A stretch of DNA of 64,000 nucleotides from CALHVX01 sp039198065 (GTDB lineage: Bacteria > Pseudomonadota > Gammaproteobacteria > Pseudomonadales > Azotimanducaceae). Below, in pieces: positions 16,120 to 24,761 of the stretch (its first letter is position 1; the number at the start of each line of letters is the position of its first letter). The position numbers and the translations under genes are program-made. Where the stretch lies: assembly GCA_039198065.1 (NCBI GenBank), contig JBCCTU010000003.1:1-64000 (forward strand), in the 5' to 3' direction. Below the pieces are notes generated by a model. The model was not told the origin of the DNA. It did no database searches and saw nothing but the letters and a program-made list of their open reading frames with translations.

Positions 16120-16602
16120 ATGGCCAGTACGACCAGCGACCCAAACGACAGTCTGCAAACCGCGGTGCCGGTCGACGACCGCGCCAACGGCTGTTTTGTC
16201 TGCGGCGAAGCGAATCCGTTCGGGCTCCGGGTGCGATTTCGTCTCGACGGTGACGTTTGCCGAGCAGACTTTACGCCCGACGAACGTCATCAGGGATATA
16301 GCGGCGTGATGCACGGCGGTCTGCTCTTTTCCTTGCTCGACGACGTCATGGCTAACTGGCTCTGGTTGCAGGGGCACGCCTGCTTTACCGCCCGCGCGGA
16401 CGTTCGTTACCGGGAGCCCGTAGCTCTGCACGAACCGCTGCTTCTCGAGGGGCGTCTCCTGCGCAGCCGCGGAGGCCGGCTCTTCGATCTGCAGGGTCAG
16501 GTCCTCGATGCGGCTGACGGGCGCTGTCTCGTCGAGGCCGAGGGCCGCTTTATGCGCTTGCCACCGAAACCCGAACAACCGGCCAGCGAACCTCAAGCCT
16601 AA
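16120..16602 (+). CDS. Hotdog-fold thioesterase, PaaI family
   Basis: A 160-residue single hotdog domain. 'CFVCGEANPFGLRVRF' and 'GYSGVMHGGLLFSLLDDVMA' are typical of PaaI/4HBT acyl-CoA thioesterases; the HGG turn and the Asp of 'LLDDVM' form the active-site region. The CFVCG start is common in short-chain or aromatic acyl-CoA thioesterase relatives. Substrate unknown. The stop is 10 bases before the ATG of the MAPEG gene, so the two are probably co-transcribed. Confidence 0.87.
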   Translation: MASTTSDPNDSLQTAVPVDDRANGCFVCGEANPFGLRVRFRLDGDVCRADFTPDERHQGYSGVMHGGLLFSLLDDVMANWLWLQGHACFTARADVRYREPVALHEPLLLEGRLLRSRGGRLFDLQGQVLDAADGRCLVEAEGRFMRLPPKPEQPASEPQA

Positions 16603-16612
16603 GGAGCGGCGT

Positions 16613-16999
16613 ATGGAATTCAGCATCATTGCCGCGATGACGGCATTGCTCCAGTACCTGTACTTTGGCGTTGAGGTCGGGCGAGCGCGGGGTCGAACGG
16701 GGGTTCCTGCCCCGGCAGTGACGGGCAACGAAGAGTTCGAGCGCACCTATCGCGCGCACCTCAACACGGCCGAGCAGCTGGTCATGTTCCTGCCCGCGCT
16801 GTTTGCCAGTGCCTGGCTCATCGGCGATGTCTATGGCGCCGTGTTCGGGGTCGTATTTGTCGTCGGTCGGGCGATTTACTTTCGCCGCTACGTTCGTGAG
16901 CCGGGCAGCCGTGGTCCCGGCATGCTGTTGACGGCCATCGCCAACCTGGCGCTGATGCTGGGTGGCTTGGTAGGTGCCATTGTCAGCCTGCTCGGCTGA
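16613..16999 (+). CDS. MAPEG-family membrane protein
   Basis: A 128-residue integral membrane protein with about four helices. The block 'FERTYRAHLNTAEQLVMFLPALFASA' matches the MAPEG signature (R-x-x-x-N-x-x-E-x-x). The family covers microsomal glutathione S-transferase-like and leukotriene-synthase-like proteins; in bacteria the role is mostly untested. ATG 16613 is preceded by 'aaggag' at 16601, which decides the start against a longer frame from 16508. It follows the thioesterase directly. Confidence 0.88.
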   Translation: MEFSIIAAMTALLQYLYFGVEVGRARGRTGVPAPAVTGNEEFERTYRAHLNTAEQLVMFLPALFASAWLIGDVYGAVFGVVFVVGRAIYFRRYVREPGSRGPGMLLTAIANLALMLGGLVGAIVSLLG

Positions 17000-17018
17000 C
17001 CCTCAGATTCGGTCGCGA

Positions 17019-17957
17019 CTACAAGCGGCTGAGCCAATCGAGCAGCAGTTGGTTGGTCTCTTCTGGGCATTCCTGCTGAATCCAGTGGCCGCAGGGCAGG
17101 GTATGTACTTCAACGGCCGGGACGTGATCCTTGAGCGTCGCCGACGGTGGGACGATGTCGTAGCTTCCGTGAATCATAAGCGCCGGGTGCGGCACGGTCT
17201 GGGGGACGTCGGCGAGCAGCGCCCAGTTGTTCGGCAGGTTCCGGTACCAGTTGATCCCGCCTCGAAACCCGCTGTGGGCAAAGGCGTTGGCGAATACCGC
17301 CAGTTCGTCGTCGCTCATCAGGGGAATTCCGGGCATCGGTTCCGTGCGTTCCGCCAAACGAATGAGCGGCATACCCTCGCCAAGCTCCGGTGCCGGCTCT
17401 TCCCACTGCCGGGTGCGGTACATGTTGCGCAAAAATTGTTCGCGATGCGTATCGAAGACGGCGTCGGCAACGCCCGGCTGGCGATTGAAATGCACGATGT
17501 AAAAGTCCGGTCCGAGCATCTGCTCCCAAAGCGTTACCCACTCCGTGTCGAACCGCTGCATGAACGGCACAGACAGGTTCGCAAGCGCCTTAAGCCGCTG
17601 GGGCTGTAACAGGGCAAAGTTCCACACGACGATTGCGCCCCAGTCGTGGCCGACCAACACCGCCTGCTCGTATTCGAAGTGATCGAGAAGCGCCGCGAGA
17701 TCGTTAGTGAGGTGGCGGATGCTGTAGTCCGCGACGGCCTCCGGGGCCGATGAACGCCCATAACCGCGTTGGTTCGGCACGATCACGTGATAACCCGCGG
17801 CGACCAGCGGCTCGATCTGGTGCCGCCAAGAGAAGGCGTGCTCCGGCCAGCCGTGACAGAGCATGACGGCTCGATCGGGCGATGTTCGCTCGCCGAAGGT
17901 AAAGACTTCCAGCTCTACCTCACCCAGGTCGATCATCTGCGGACGGTCGAAGCTCAT
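17019..17957 (-). CDS. Epoxide-hydrolase-like alpha/beta hydrolase
   Basis: A 312-residue alpha/beta hydrolase. The oxyanion segment HGWPEH is at 35-40, and the nucleophile elbow reads G-H-D-W-G with Asp105, so the nucleophile is Asp, as in epoxide hydrolases and haloalkane dehalogenases rather than esterases. The C-terminal part has 'HGSYDIVPP' (acid) and His291 in 'CGHWIQQE'. Family proteins open epoxides through a covalent alkyl-enzyme. The frame stays open to 18794, but the homology starts at Met 17957. It faces the MAPEG gene tail to tail. Confidence 0.88.
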   Translation of the reverse strand: MSFDRPQMIDLGEVELEVFTFGERTSPDRAVMLCHGWPEHAFSWRHQIEPLVAAGYHVIVPNQRGYGRSSAPEAVADYSIRHLTNDLAALLDHFEYEQAVLVGHDWGAIVVWNFALLQPQRLKALANLSVPFMQRFDTEWVTLWEQMLGPDFYIVHFNRQPGVADAVFDTHREQFLRNMYRTRQWEEPAPELGEGMPLIRLAERTEPMPGIPLMSDDELAVFANAFAHSGFRGGINWYRNLPNNWALLADVPQTVPHPALMIHGSYDIVPPSATLKDHVPAVEVHTLPCGHWIQQECPEETNQLLLDWLSRL

Positions 17958-18075
17958 AGCGGTGCTGTTCCCGGTCGATTGGACGGTGCGAGACGGCGGC
18001 GCTTGCTGACAAGTCCGCAGTTCTCCCAGGCGTAGACTTTCGTCTCCGCAACAATCTAGGCGAAGGAGACTGCAG

Positions 18076-18261
18076 ATGCGACCGTTGAATGATTCGGAAC
18101 TCGACCAAATCGTGGGTGGTACCGGCGAACCGACCTGGCTGAGTCCACCGACCTCCCGGGGTACACAACCACTGCCCATTAACGTCGGCTCCCCAATGGC
18201 TCCGAACGTGCAGATTCCGTCGCTGTTCGTGACGCCGGGTTCCGCCCTAGACCTGTCCTGA
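18076..18261 (+). CDS. Double-glycine leader peptide (bacteriocin/RiPP-type precursor candidate)
   Basis: A 61-residue peptide: 'LNDSELDQIVGG' at residues 4-15 fits the double-glycine leader (L-S-x-x-E-L-x-x-I-x-G-G) cleaved by C39 peptidases of bacteriocin/RiPP exporters. The predicted core (residues 16-61) is Pro/Ser/Thr-rich and lacks Cys, so lanthionine or disulfide bridging is unlikely. A strong 'gaaggag' ribosome site precedes ATG 18076 by about 9 bases. No C39 peptidase-ABC transporter, modifying enzyme or immunity gene is recognisable in the window, so the peptide would rely on machinery elsewhere. Confidence 0.7.
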   Translation: MRPLNDSELDQIVGGTGEPTWLSPPTSRGTQPLPINVGSPMAPNVQIPSLFVTPGSALDLS

Positions 18262-18398
18262 GCGATCGCGTCGCGCCCTCGGTGTGATTCCGGGTGGCGC
18301 GACCGGCTGCCGCCATGCATGCTTTCGCGCATGGACGGGAGCAGTGACGTGACGCGAGGATGCAGCAGGACCATCGGCACCAGGTCGAGGCCTTTCCG

Positions 18399-19055
18399 AT
18401 GAGCGTTACACCGCTGGTGTTTGCCGCGTTGCTGCTGTTTTTTACCCATCTGGGTCCGAGCGTGTTCGGCATCCGTGACCCGCTGGTGCGCCAGTACGGT
18501 GTGCGGACGTACCGGGCGGCGTTCGTGATGCTCGCACTGCTGTCGCTGCTGCTGCTGATTCTGCTGTACGGCGACGTACAGCGAAGTCAGTACCTCTGGT
18601 ACCCGTCGCCGCAGCTGTATCGGGTTCCTGAGTTCGTCATGCCCGTGGCCTGTGTTCTGGTTGCCGGCGGGTTGCTCAAGCGTCGGGGGCTGGCGGAGCC
18701 AGAGCTCGTCGGGATTCACCAGATCAGTCGCCATCCGGTGCTGTGGGGCGTCGTGCTGTTTGCTCTCAGCCACCTGGCCGCCAACGGTGATCACGCGTCC
18801 GTCGTGTTGTTCGCGAGCATCGCCCTGCTGGCAGGAATCGGTACGCTAACCCTCGATGCCAAGAGTCGTCGGTCCGCCCCGGGGGCGCACCAACAGATGT
18901 TGGCGACGACGTCGAACCTGCCGTTCGTGGCCCTGCTCTTCGGCCGCACAGGGTTTCGCCCCAGGGGCTTGCTCGGCCCTCTGCTCGCCGGTGCGGTGCT
19001 GTGCGCGGTGCTGTGGATCAGCCATCGGTGGCTCGCCGGCGTCTCGCTCGCCTGA
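18399..19055 (+). CDS. NnrU-family membrane protein
   Basis: A 218-residue membrane protein with about six helices. 'IHQISRHPVLWGVVLFALSHLAANGD' matches NnrU/MTRB-isoprenylcysteine-methyltransferase-related membrane proteins (H-P-x-x-x-G-x-x-x-x-x-x-H-x-x-x-N-G). NnrU was linked to nitric oxide metabolism in Rhodobacter, but most relatives have no known role and no denitrification genes are seen here. Start at ATG 18399, where the first helix begins; a longer frame from 18360 adds a charged 13-residue tail. It is followed by the ABC operon after 112 bases. Confidence 0.8.
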   Translation: MSVTPLVFAALLLFFTHLGPSVFGIRDPLVRQYGVRTYRAAFVMLALLSLLLLILLYGDVQRSQYLWYPSPQLYRVPEFVMPVACVLVAGGLLKRRGLAEPELVGIHQISRHPVLWGVVLFALSHLAANGDHASVVLFASIALLAGIGTLTLDAKSRRSAPGAHQQMLATTSNLPFVALLFGRTGFRPRGLLGPLLAGAVLCAVLWISHRWLAGVSLA

Positions 19056-19167
19056 CGGTCTGCGCTTGGGGTCACCCGAAGGAAACCGAGATGGGCCCTA
19101 GCCCTTGAAAAGCGTTCAGCCGGCCCCATCTGCGCGGGGGTAGCGGTAGCGAAACAAGGTTACAGGT

Positions 19168-20067
19168 GTGATTGAAGCGAAAGCGCTGAGCCGAGCCTAC
19201 GGGGAGTTCCAGGCGGTTCGGTCCGTGAGTTTCGACATCGGCCCGGGTGAGATCGTTGGACTGCTTGGCCACAACGGCGCAGGCAAGACGACTATCATGA
19301 AGATGTTGACGGGCTATCTCGAACCCAGCGCCGGGTCCGCTTGGGTCGATGGCCTCGAGGTAGAAGCGGATCGTGAGGCGGCCCAGGCGGCCATCGGTTA
19401 TCTTCCGGAGAGCTTACCCGTGTACCCGGAAATGCTGGTGGCCGACTACCTCGCGTACGTTGCGACCCTGCGCTCCGTCGATCCCCGCACGGCGGTGCCA
19501 AAGGCCATCGCATCGACGGAGCTCGGCGAGAAAGCCCTGGCGCCGATCCAAACGCTGTCGCGAGGCTTCAAACAGCGCGTCGGTGTCGCTCAGGCGATAT
19601 TGCATGAGCCACGGTGCGTGATCCTCGATGAGCCGACCAATGGCCTGGACCCGGACCAGACTCAACAGATGCGCGACCTGATCCGCTCCCTGGCCGAACG
19701 ATCAACGGTCATCCTTTCCACCCACATCATGCAGGAGGTCGACGCGCTCTGTGATCGTGCCCTGATTCTGAGTCGCGGCGAACTGGTGCTCGATAAAACG
19801 CTGGCGGAGCTTCGCCAGAGCGCCGCGCTGAAGCTACGAACCCGACCGGTCGATGACCTCGTCGAGCGGCTCAGGGCCGTTCCCGGAGTGGCGACGGTCA
19901 CTCCCGAAGGGGATAGCTATCGGCTCGATTGCGGCACCGAGCTCGACGCGGTTGCGTCGGCCGTCGCCACGGCGCTGGCCGACGCCCAGCTGCCGCTGTA
20001 CGAGCTGTTCCCGATCCGTCGGGACTTGGAGACCGTGTTCCGAGAAGCGAACGAGAGGGCGAACTGA
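19168..20067 (+). CDS. ABC transporter ATPase, GldA-like
   Basis: A 299-residue ATP-binding subunit. Walker A 'GHNGAGKTT' is near residues 35-43, signature 'LSRGFKQRVGVAQAI', Walker B 'CVILDEPTNGLDPDQ' and switch His 'STHIMQE'. The C-terminal ~80 residues form the extra domain common in GldA/NatA-type ATPases. GTG 19168 starts it. The stop overlaps the ATG of the permease fusion (ATGA), so the two should form one transporter. The exported substrate is not known; related Gld modules were found in Bacteroidetes gliding and are widespread in other bacteria. Confidence 0.92.
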   Translation: MIEAKALSRAYGEFQAVRSVSFDIGPGEIVGLLGHNGAGKTTIMKMLTGYLEPSAGSAWVDGLEVEADREAAQAAIGYLPESLPVYPEMLVADYLAYVATLRSVDPRTAVPKAIASTELGEKALAPIQTLSRGFKQRVGVAQAILHEPRCVILDEPTNGLDPDQTQQMRDLIRSLAERSTVILSTHIMQEVDALCDRALILSRGELVLDKTLAELRQSAALKLRTRPVDDLVERLRAVPGVATVTPEGDSYRLDCGTELDAVASAVATALADAQLPLYELFPIRRDLETVFREANERAN

Positions 20068-23000
20068 TGCGTTTCGACATGGTGCTTCGGAGTGCCCGCA
20101 AGGAACTGACGCTGTTTTTTGGTTCCGCTGTGGCTTACCTGTTCGTTGCCGTCTTTCTGGCGTTCTGCCTGGCCGTTGTGTTCTGGGTAGAAGCGTTCTT
20201 TGCGCGTAACATTGCCGATGTTCGGCCGCTGTTTGAGTGGATGCCGCTGCTGCTGCTGTTTCTCAGCGCCGCCATCACTATGCGTATGTGGAGTGAGGAA
20301 CGGCGCAGCGGGACGCTCGAGTTCGTCAGCACCTTGCCGGTGACGGCCTGGGAATTCGTGCTCGGTAAGTTCCTCGCCTGCTGGACGCTACTTGGCTACG
20401 CGCTGCTGTTGACGCTGCCGCTACCGATTACGGTATCGCTGGTCGGAAACCTCGATTGGGGTCCGGTCTGGGCCGGGTATATCGCTGCCATGCTCTTGGG
20501 TGCGGCCTACCTTGCCATGGGGCTGTTTGTCAGCGCCTGGAGCGACAGCCAGATCGTGAGTCTGCTCGTTGCGTTGGTGCTGGGTGGACTGTTTTACATC
20601 GTCGGCTCGCCGCTGCTGCTGAATCTACTCGGTAACACCGCAAGCGGTTGGCTGGCAACGGTGCTGCAGGCGATCGGTACCGGCGCTCGCTTTGAGTCGA
20701 TCACGCGCGGTGTGATTGATCTTCGCGATCTCTACTATTACCTGTCGCTCACCGGTGTGTTTCTCGCACTGAACGTATTCGCTTTGGAAGCTGGTCGGTG
20801 GGCCGCGGACGGTGATCGCGGTCGGCACAGCGCCTGGCGCTGGGGCACGGGGTTGCTGGTTGCCAATCTGCTCATCGGCAACCTGCTTCTTGCCGTGGTG
20901 CAGCCCGGGCGGCTCGATGTGACCGCAGGCCAGATTTACTCGATCTCCGCACCCACCCGCGCGTATCTGGCGCAGCTCAAAGAGCCGTTGCTGATTCGCG
21001 GTTACTTCAGTGAACAGACGCATCCGCTGCTCGCGCCGCTGGTGCCCCAGATGCAGGACCTGCTGCGGGAGTATGAGGCGGTAGGCAACGGCCAGGTGCG
21101 GGTGGAAATCGTTGATCCAATGACCAACCCTGAGCTCGAAGACGAAGCGAACACCAAGTACGGCATCACGTCCGTGCCCTTTCAGATCGCCGACCGTTAT
21201 CAGGCCAGTCTGGTCAACGCCTACTTTGACGTCTTGATTCGTTACGGCGATGAGTACGAAGTGCTCAACTTTCAGGATTTGATCGACGTCAAGGCAGCGG
21301 CGGAAGATGACCTGCAGGTTGAGCTGCGTAATCCTGAATACGACGTCACGCGCAGCATCAAGAAAGTCTTGTTCGGTTTCCAGGGCAGCGGTGAGCTGTT
21401 TGCGAACATTCCGGATCCCGTCGAGTTTGTTGGCTACCTATCGGCACCCGATCGACTTCCGGAACCGCTCGTCCAGTTCACTGAGGCGCTGTCGCCGGTG
21501 CTTGACCGCCTGGCAGCGGACTCCGCCGGTAAGCTCTCGGTTCGGTTCGTTGATCCGCAGGCCGGCGACGGCGCGCTGGCGACGGAGCTGGCGGAACAGT
21601 ACGGCTTTCGTCCGATGGCGACGAGCTTGCTCGATGCCAATACCTTCTATTTTTATCTGACGCTGCGGTCTGGGGACACGCTGGTGCAGGTCCCGTTGCC
21701 GGAAGCCTTCGACGAGGCGTCGGCCGAGCGCGTGCTTCGTGACGCACTGAAACGCTTTGCGTCCGGCGTCCTGAAAACCATTGCGCTCGTCGCACCCGCT
21801 CCCCCAGCCCCGCAGTTTCCCGGTATGCCGCCACAGCCAGGGAATCAGTACCAACAGTTAACCCAGTTCCTTGAGGCAGACTTCACGGTTGATACAACCG
21901 ATCTTGCCACCGGTCGAGTGCCGGATACGGCAGACCTATTGATGCTGGTCGAACCGAGCGAACTGTCGGAGACCCAGCTCTTCGCAGTCGATCAGTTCCT
22001 GATGCGCGGTGGCACCGTAGTGGTCAATACGGCGCCGTTTTCCGCGGCGCTAGGGCAGAGCAGTCTTATGGTTACGCCGCGGACATCGGGCCTGGAACCC
22101 TGGCTTGAGCATCACGGCATCAGCCTCGATGACAGTCTCGTGCTCGACCCCCAAAGCACGGCTTTCCCGGTGCCGGTAACGCGTCAGGTAGGAGGCTTCA
22201 GCTTTCAGGAGCTGGTACTGATTGACTATCCGTACTTTGTCGATGTGCGCGGCAGCGAGGGCTTCTCGGACGCGTCACCGATCACGGCCGAGCTGCCGCA
22301 GCTGACCCTGAGCTGGGCCTCACCGGTTCGGGTCGACGCGGACCGAAATGCAGACCGAACAGTCACGACGCTGTTGCGTTCCAGCGACGGCAGTTGGCTG
22401 TCGAGTGACACCAACGTGTTGCCGCAGATCGATGCCGAAGGACGAAGCACCTTTCAACCGGGCTCAGATCCGGAGGCCTTCGATCTGGCCGTTGCTGTTG
22501 GCGGGCGGTTCGAATCGTACTTTGCGGGCCGGCGTTCACCGTTGCTGACGGCGAGCGAGGATCCCTCGGTTGCCGAGGCTGATGAGACAGAGGCAGACGG
22601 AGTCACCACCGAGTCGACTGATGCCCTGACCGTTGAAACGGTCATCGAACGGTCACCTGAGAGTGCGCGCCTGTATGTGATCGGCTCGAACGACTTTCTG
22701 GCGGACCAAATCACGCAAATGGTTGGCTCGGCGGATGGCACCTATTACACCAACTCCGCTCAGTTCATGGCCAACATCGCCGACTATTCCCTTGAGGATC
22801 AGAGTCTGCTCTCCATCGGATCGCGCGGGCGCTTCAACCGCACCTTACCGCCACTGACGCGTGCGGAGCAGGCAAGCATTGAGACCGCGAACTATGGCTT
22901 GGCGCTGTTTGGCATCCTGCTGCTGTGGCTTTGGCAGCGCCGACGCCTGCGCTCAGCCCGATCCGGCTACGCGCGGTGGTTGACGGAGGCAGCGGCATGA
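20067..23000 (+). CDS. GldF-GldG fusion: ABC-2 permease plus ABC auxiliary domain
   Basis: A 977-residue protein. Residues ~1-250 form a six-helix ABC-2 permease like GldF ('MWSEERRSGTLEFVSTLPVTAWEFVLGKF'). After two more hydrophobic segments comes a large extracytoplasmic GldG/ABC_transp_aux domain starting near 'GRLDVTAGQIYSISAPTRAYLAQLKEPL', ending in one C-terminal helix ('YGLALFGILLLWLWQRRRLR'). GldF and GldG are usually separate genes; here they are fused. ATG 20067 overlaps the ATPase stop; the frame's upstream extension to 19929 is a shadow of the ATPase gene. The stop overlaps the next ATG. Confidence 0.92.
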   Translation: MRFDMVLRSARKELTLFFGSAVAYLFVAVFLAFCLAVVFWVEAFFARNIADVRPLFEWMPLLLLFLSAAITMRMWSEERRSGTLEFVSTLPVTAWEFVLGKFLACWTLLGYALLLTLPLPITVSLVGNLDWGPVWAGYIAAMLLGAAYLAMGLFVSAWSDSQIVSLLVALVLGGLFYIVGSPLLLNLLGNTASGWLATVLQAIGTGARFESITRGVIDLRDLYYYLSLTGVFLALNVFALEAGRWAADGDRGRHSAWRWGTGLLVANLLIGNLLLAVVQPGRLDVTAGQIYSISAPTRAYLAQLKEPLLIRGYFSEQTHPLLAPLVPQMQDLLREYEAVGNGQVRVEIVDPMTNPELEDEANTKYGITSVPFQIADRYQASLVNAYFDVLIRYGDEYEVLNFQDLIDVKAAAEDDLQVELRNPEYDVTRSIKKVLFGFQGSGELFANIPDPVEFVGYLSAPDRLPEPLVQFTEALSPVLDRLAADSAGKLSVRFVDPQAGDGALATELAEQYGFRPMATSLLDANTFYFYLTLRSGDTLVQVPLPEAFDEASAERVLRDALKRFASGVLKTIALVAPAPPAPQFPGMPPQPGNQYQQLTQFLEADFTVDTTDLATGRVPDTADLLMLVEPSELSETQLFAVDQFLMRGGTVVVNTAPFSAALGQSSLMVTPRTSGLEPWLEHHGISLDDSLVLDPQSTAFPVPVTRQVGGFSFQELVLIDYPYFVDVRGSEGFSDASPITAELPQLTLSWASPVRVDADRNADRTVTTLLRSSDGSWLSSDTNVLPQIDAEGRSTFQPGSDPEAFDLAVAVGGRFESYFAGRRSPLLTASEDPSVAEADETEADGVTTESTDALTVETVIERSPESARLYVIGSNDFLADQITQMVGSADGTYYTNSAQFMANIADYSLEDQSLLSIGSRGRFNRTLPPLTRAEQASIETANYGLALFGILLLWLWQRRRLRSARSGYARWLTEAAA

Positions 23001-23992
23001 GTGGGCATCGAGGTTGGTTGATGGTTTTGCTGGCAGGCCAGCTGCTGCTGATCGGCACGCTGCTGTTGCTGCGCGGTGCAGCGCCCGCGGAGCCGGAGAC
23101 GCTGTTCGCCGGTACGGTCGAGGCAATCGTCGAAGTCCGGATCAGCAGCCGCAGTGACACCGACGACCGGACGGAAGACATCAGTCTTCGCCGCAGCGAT
23201 CGCGGCTGGGTGATCGGCGATCGGCCGGCGAACGCGACAAAGGTAGACGAGTTGCTCGAAAAACTGCTGGGTCTCGGACAAGGCTGGCCGGTTGCAACAA
23301 CCGATGCGGCGGCGGAACGGTTTGCCGTTACCGCCGATGGCGCTCGCAAGCGTGTAGAACTCATTGCAGAAGATGGACAGGCCCAAACCCTGTTCCTTGG
23401 AACCTCGCCCGGATTCAAACGATTGCACGCCCGGCGTTCCGACGGTTCGGCGATCTACAGTATTGCGCTTGCCGATTTCGATGTACCTACAACCCCCGCG
23501 GACTGGCTCGACAAAGCCCTGCTCGCCATTGGGCCGGGCAGCACAGCGGCGGAGCGCGTTGGTGCCTGGTCGCTCCGCTCCACCGTTGATGGATGGGAGA
23601 TTCAAGGCAATGACGACACGCCGGCGCTGGCTGAGCAAGCGAGCGTTGATCAGTGGTTGGGTCGCTTTGAGAGTCTTCGCGTTGTGAGCGAAGTCGATGG
23701 GAGCCGTTCTGACGAGCAGGCTGACACGCAGGCGGCAGTACAGGCCGTGGATGAGTTCGTGCTTCGTGCCGGGGACGACGAACTGCGGTATCGGCTGTAT
23801 CACGATACCGGCGCCGATCGCTACGCGCTGGAGCGAGACGACGTCGCCGGGAGGTACGAGATCGCAAGCTATACCGCAGAGCAAATGCGCAGTAGTCTGG
23901 CGTCGTTTCTACCTGAGGCGGCACCGACCGCCGATCCCGGCGAGGAGGCCGGACCCGCTGCTGCAGATCCCAACGACGGCGCTACGCCTTAG
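22997..23992 (+). CDS. DUF4340 protein of the GldA-GldFG operon
   Basis: A 331-residue protein with one N-terminal membrane helix (about residues 7-29) and a long extracytoplasmic part. It resembles DUF4340, a repeated beta-rich domain regularly encoded behind GldG-type genes ('ISLRRSDRGWVIGDRPANATKVDELLEKLLGL', 'RVELIAEDGQAQTLFLG'). Function is unknown; the gene order suggests it is part of the same envelope transporter. The C-terminus is Ala/Pro/Asp-rich and likely disordered. ATG 22997 overlaps the permease stop (ATGA). Confidence 0.85.
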   Translation: MSGHRGWLMVLLAGQLLLIGTLLLLRGAAPAEPETLFAGTVEAIVEVRISSRSDTDDRTEDISLRRSDRGWVIGDRPANATKVDELLEKLLGLGQGWPVATTDAAAERFAVTADGARKRVELIAEDGQAQTLFLGTSPGFKRLHARRSDGSAIYSIALADFDVPTTPADWLDKALLAIGPGSTAAERVGAWSLRSTVDGWEIQGNDDTPALAEQASVDQWLGRFESLRVVSEVDGSRSDEQADTQAAVQAVDEFVLRAGDDELRYRLYHDTGADRYALERDDVAGRYEIASYTAEQMRSSLASFLPEAAPTADPGEEAGPAAADPNDGATP

Positions 23993-23999
23993 CGGCTTT

Positions 24000-24746
24000 G
24001 TGCCCCGACATGGGGGCATCAGGCTGATCGCTGTACTGACGACACTTGGGCTGAGCGGTTGTAGCGCGCTGGATGCCCGACCCGGGCTCGGCGCCGCCCT
24101 TCGTGACAGCGTCCGGGCACCGTCGTTCTGGATTCCTCTTGCCGGTGCAGCCCTCGTTGCCGCAGCTGACGTCGATTCGGATTGGTCGGACCATGCGATC
24201 GATGAGCAGCCGCTGTTCGGAGAGGATGCGCAGGATCTGAGCGACAAGCTGCGCGACCTATCAACGGTCACGGCACTCACGACCGCGCTCTTCGCACCGG
24301 CCGACGACGCGCGCGCCCGCGGTGAGCGGCTGGCGGTAAACCTGGGTGTGATGCTGACCGAAGGTGCGATCACGACCGGGCTTAAGGAAATCAGCGGCCG
24401 GGAACGGCCAGATCAACTCGGCGATCGGAGCTTTCCGTCGGGGCACGCGGCTCAGGCTGCCTCGCGCTACTCGCTAACCGCGCACAACCTGCGTGTGAGT
24501 GACTGGCAGGGTAATCGGCGGTGGTTGTTGCAGGGTGGGGCGATCGGGCTCTCGGCCGCGACGGGATGGGCTCGAGTCGAGGCATCTAAGCACTTCCCAA
24601 GCGATGTGCTCGTCGGCCTTGCGTTGGGAAACCTTCTCGCGAACACCGCCAATAGCTGGTGGTTGCAGCGCGGTTCGGGGCCGGCAGTCAGCTTCCGACC
24701 GGTCGCCGATGGGGTCGTTGCTGAGATCCGCTTTCCGCTGCCCTGA
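24000..24746 (+). CDS. PAP2-family phosphatase, predicted lipoprotein
   Basis: A 248-residue type-2 phosphatidic acid phosphatase. All three motifs are visible: K-x6-R-P in 'KEISGRERP', PSGH in 'SFPSGHAA', and R-x5-H-x3-D in 'RVEASKHFPSD'. From GTG 24000 the N-terminus reads as a lipoprotein signal ending in the lipobox 'LGLSGC'; this start, 8 bases after the DUF4340 stop, is preferred over the longer frame from 23697, which is a shadow of DUF4340. It probably dephosphorylates lipid or isoprenoid phosphates in the envelope, but a lipidated PAP2 is less common than the multi-helix form. Confidence 0.85.
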   Translation: MPRHGGIRLIAVLTTLGLSGCSALDARPGLGAALRDSVRAPSFWIPLAGAALVAAADVDSDWSDHAIDEQPLFGEDAQDLSDKLRDLSTVTALTTALFAPADDARARGERLAVNLGVMLTEGAITTGLKEISGRERPDQLGDRSFPSGHAAQAASRYSLTAHNLRVSDWQGNRRWLLQGGAIGLSAATGWARVEASKHFPSDVLVGLALGNLLANTANSWWLQRGSGPAVSFRPVADGVVAEIRFPLP

Positions 24747-24761
24747 GGGCTACCTCGCGCC

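Noticed and set aside
17958..18794. Extension of the epoxide-hydrolase frame to 591 residues
   Set aside because: The extra 280 residues run antisense through the double-glycine peptide and the NnrU-like gene; hydrolase homology starts at Met 17957.
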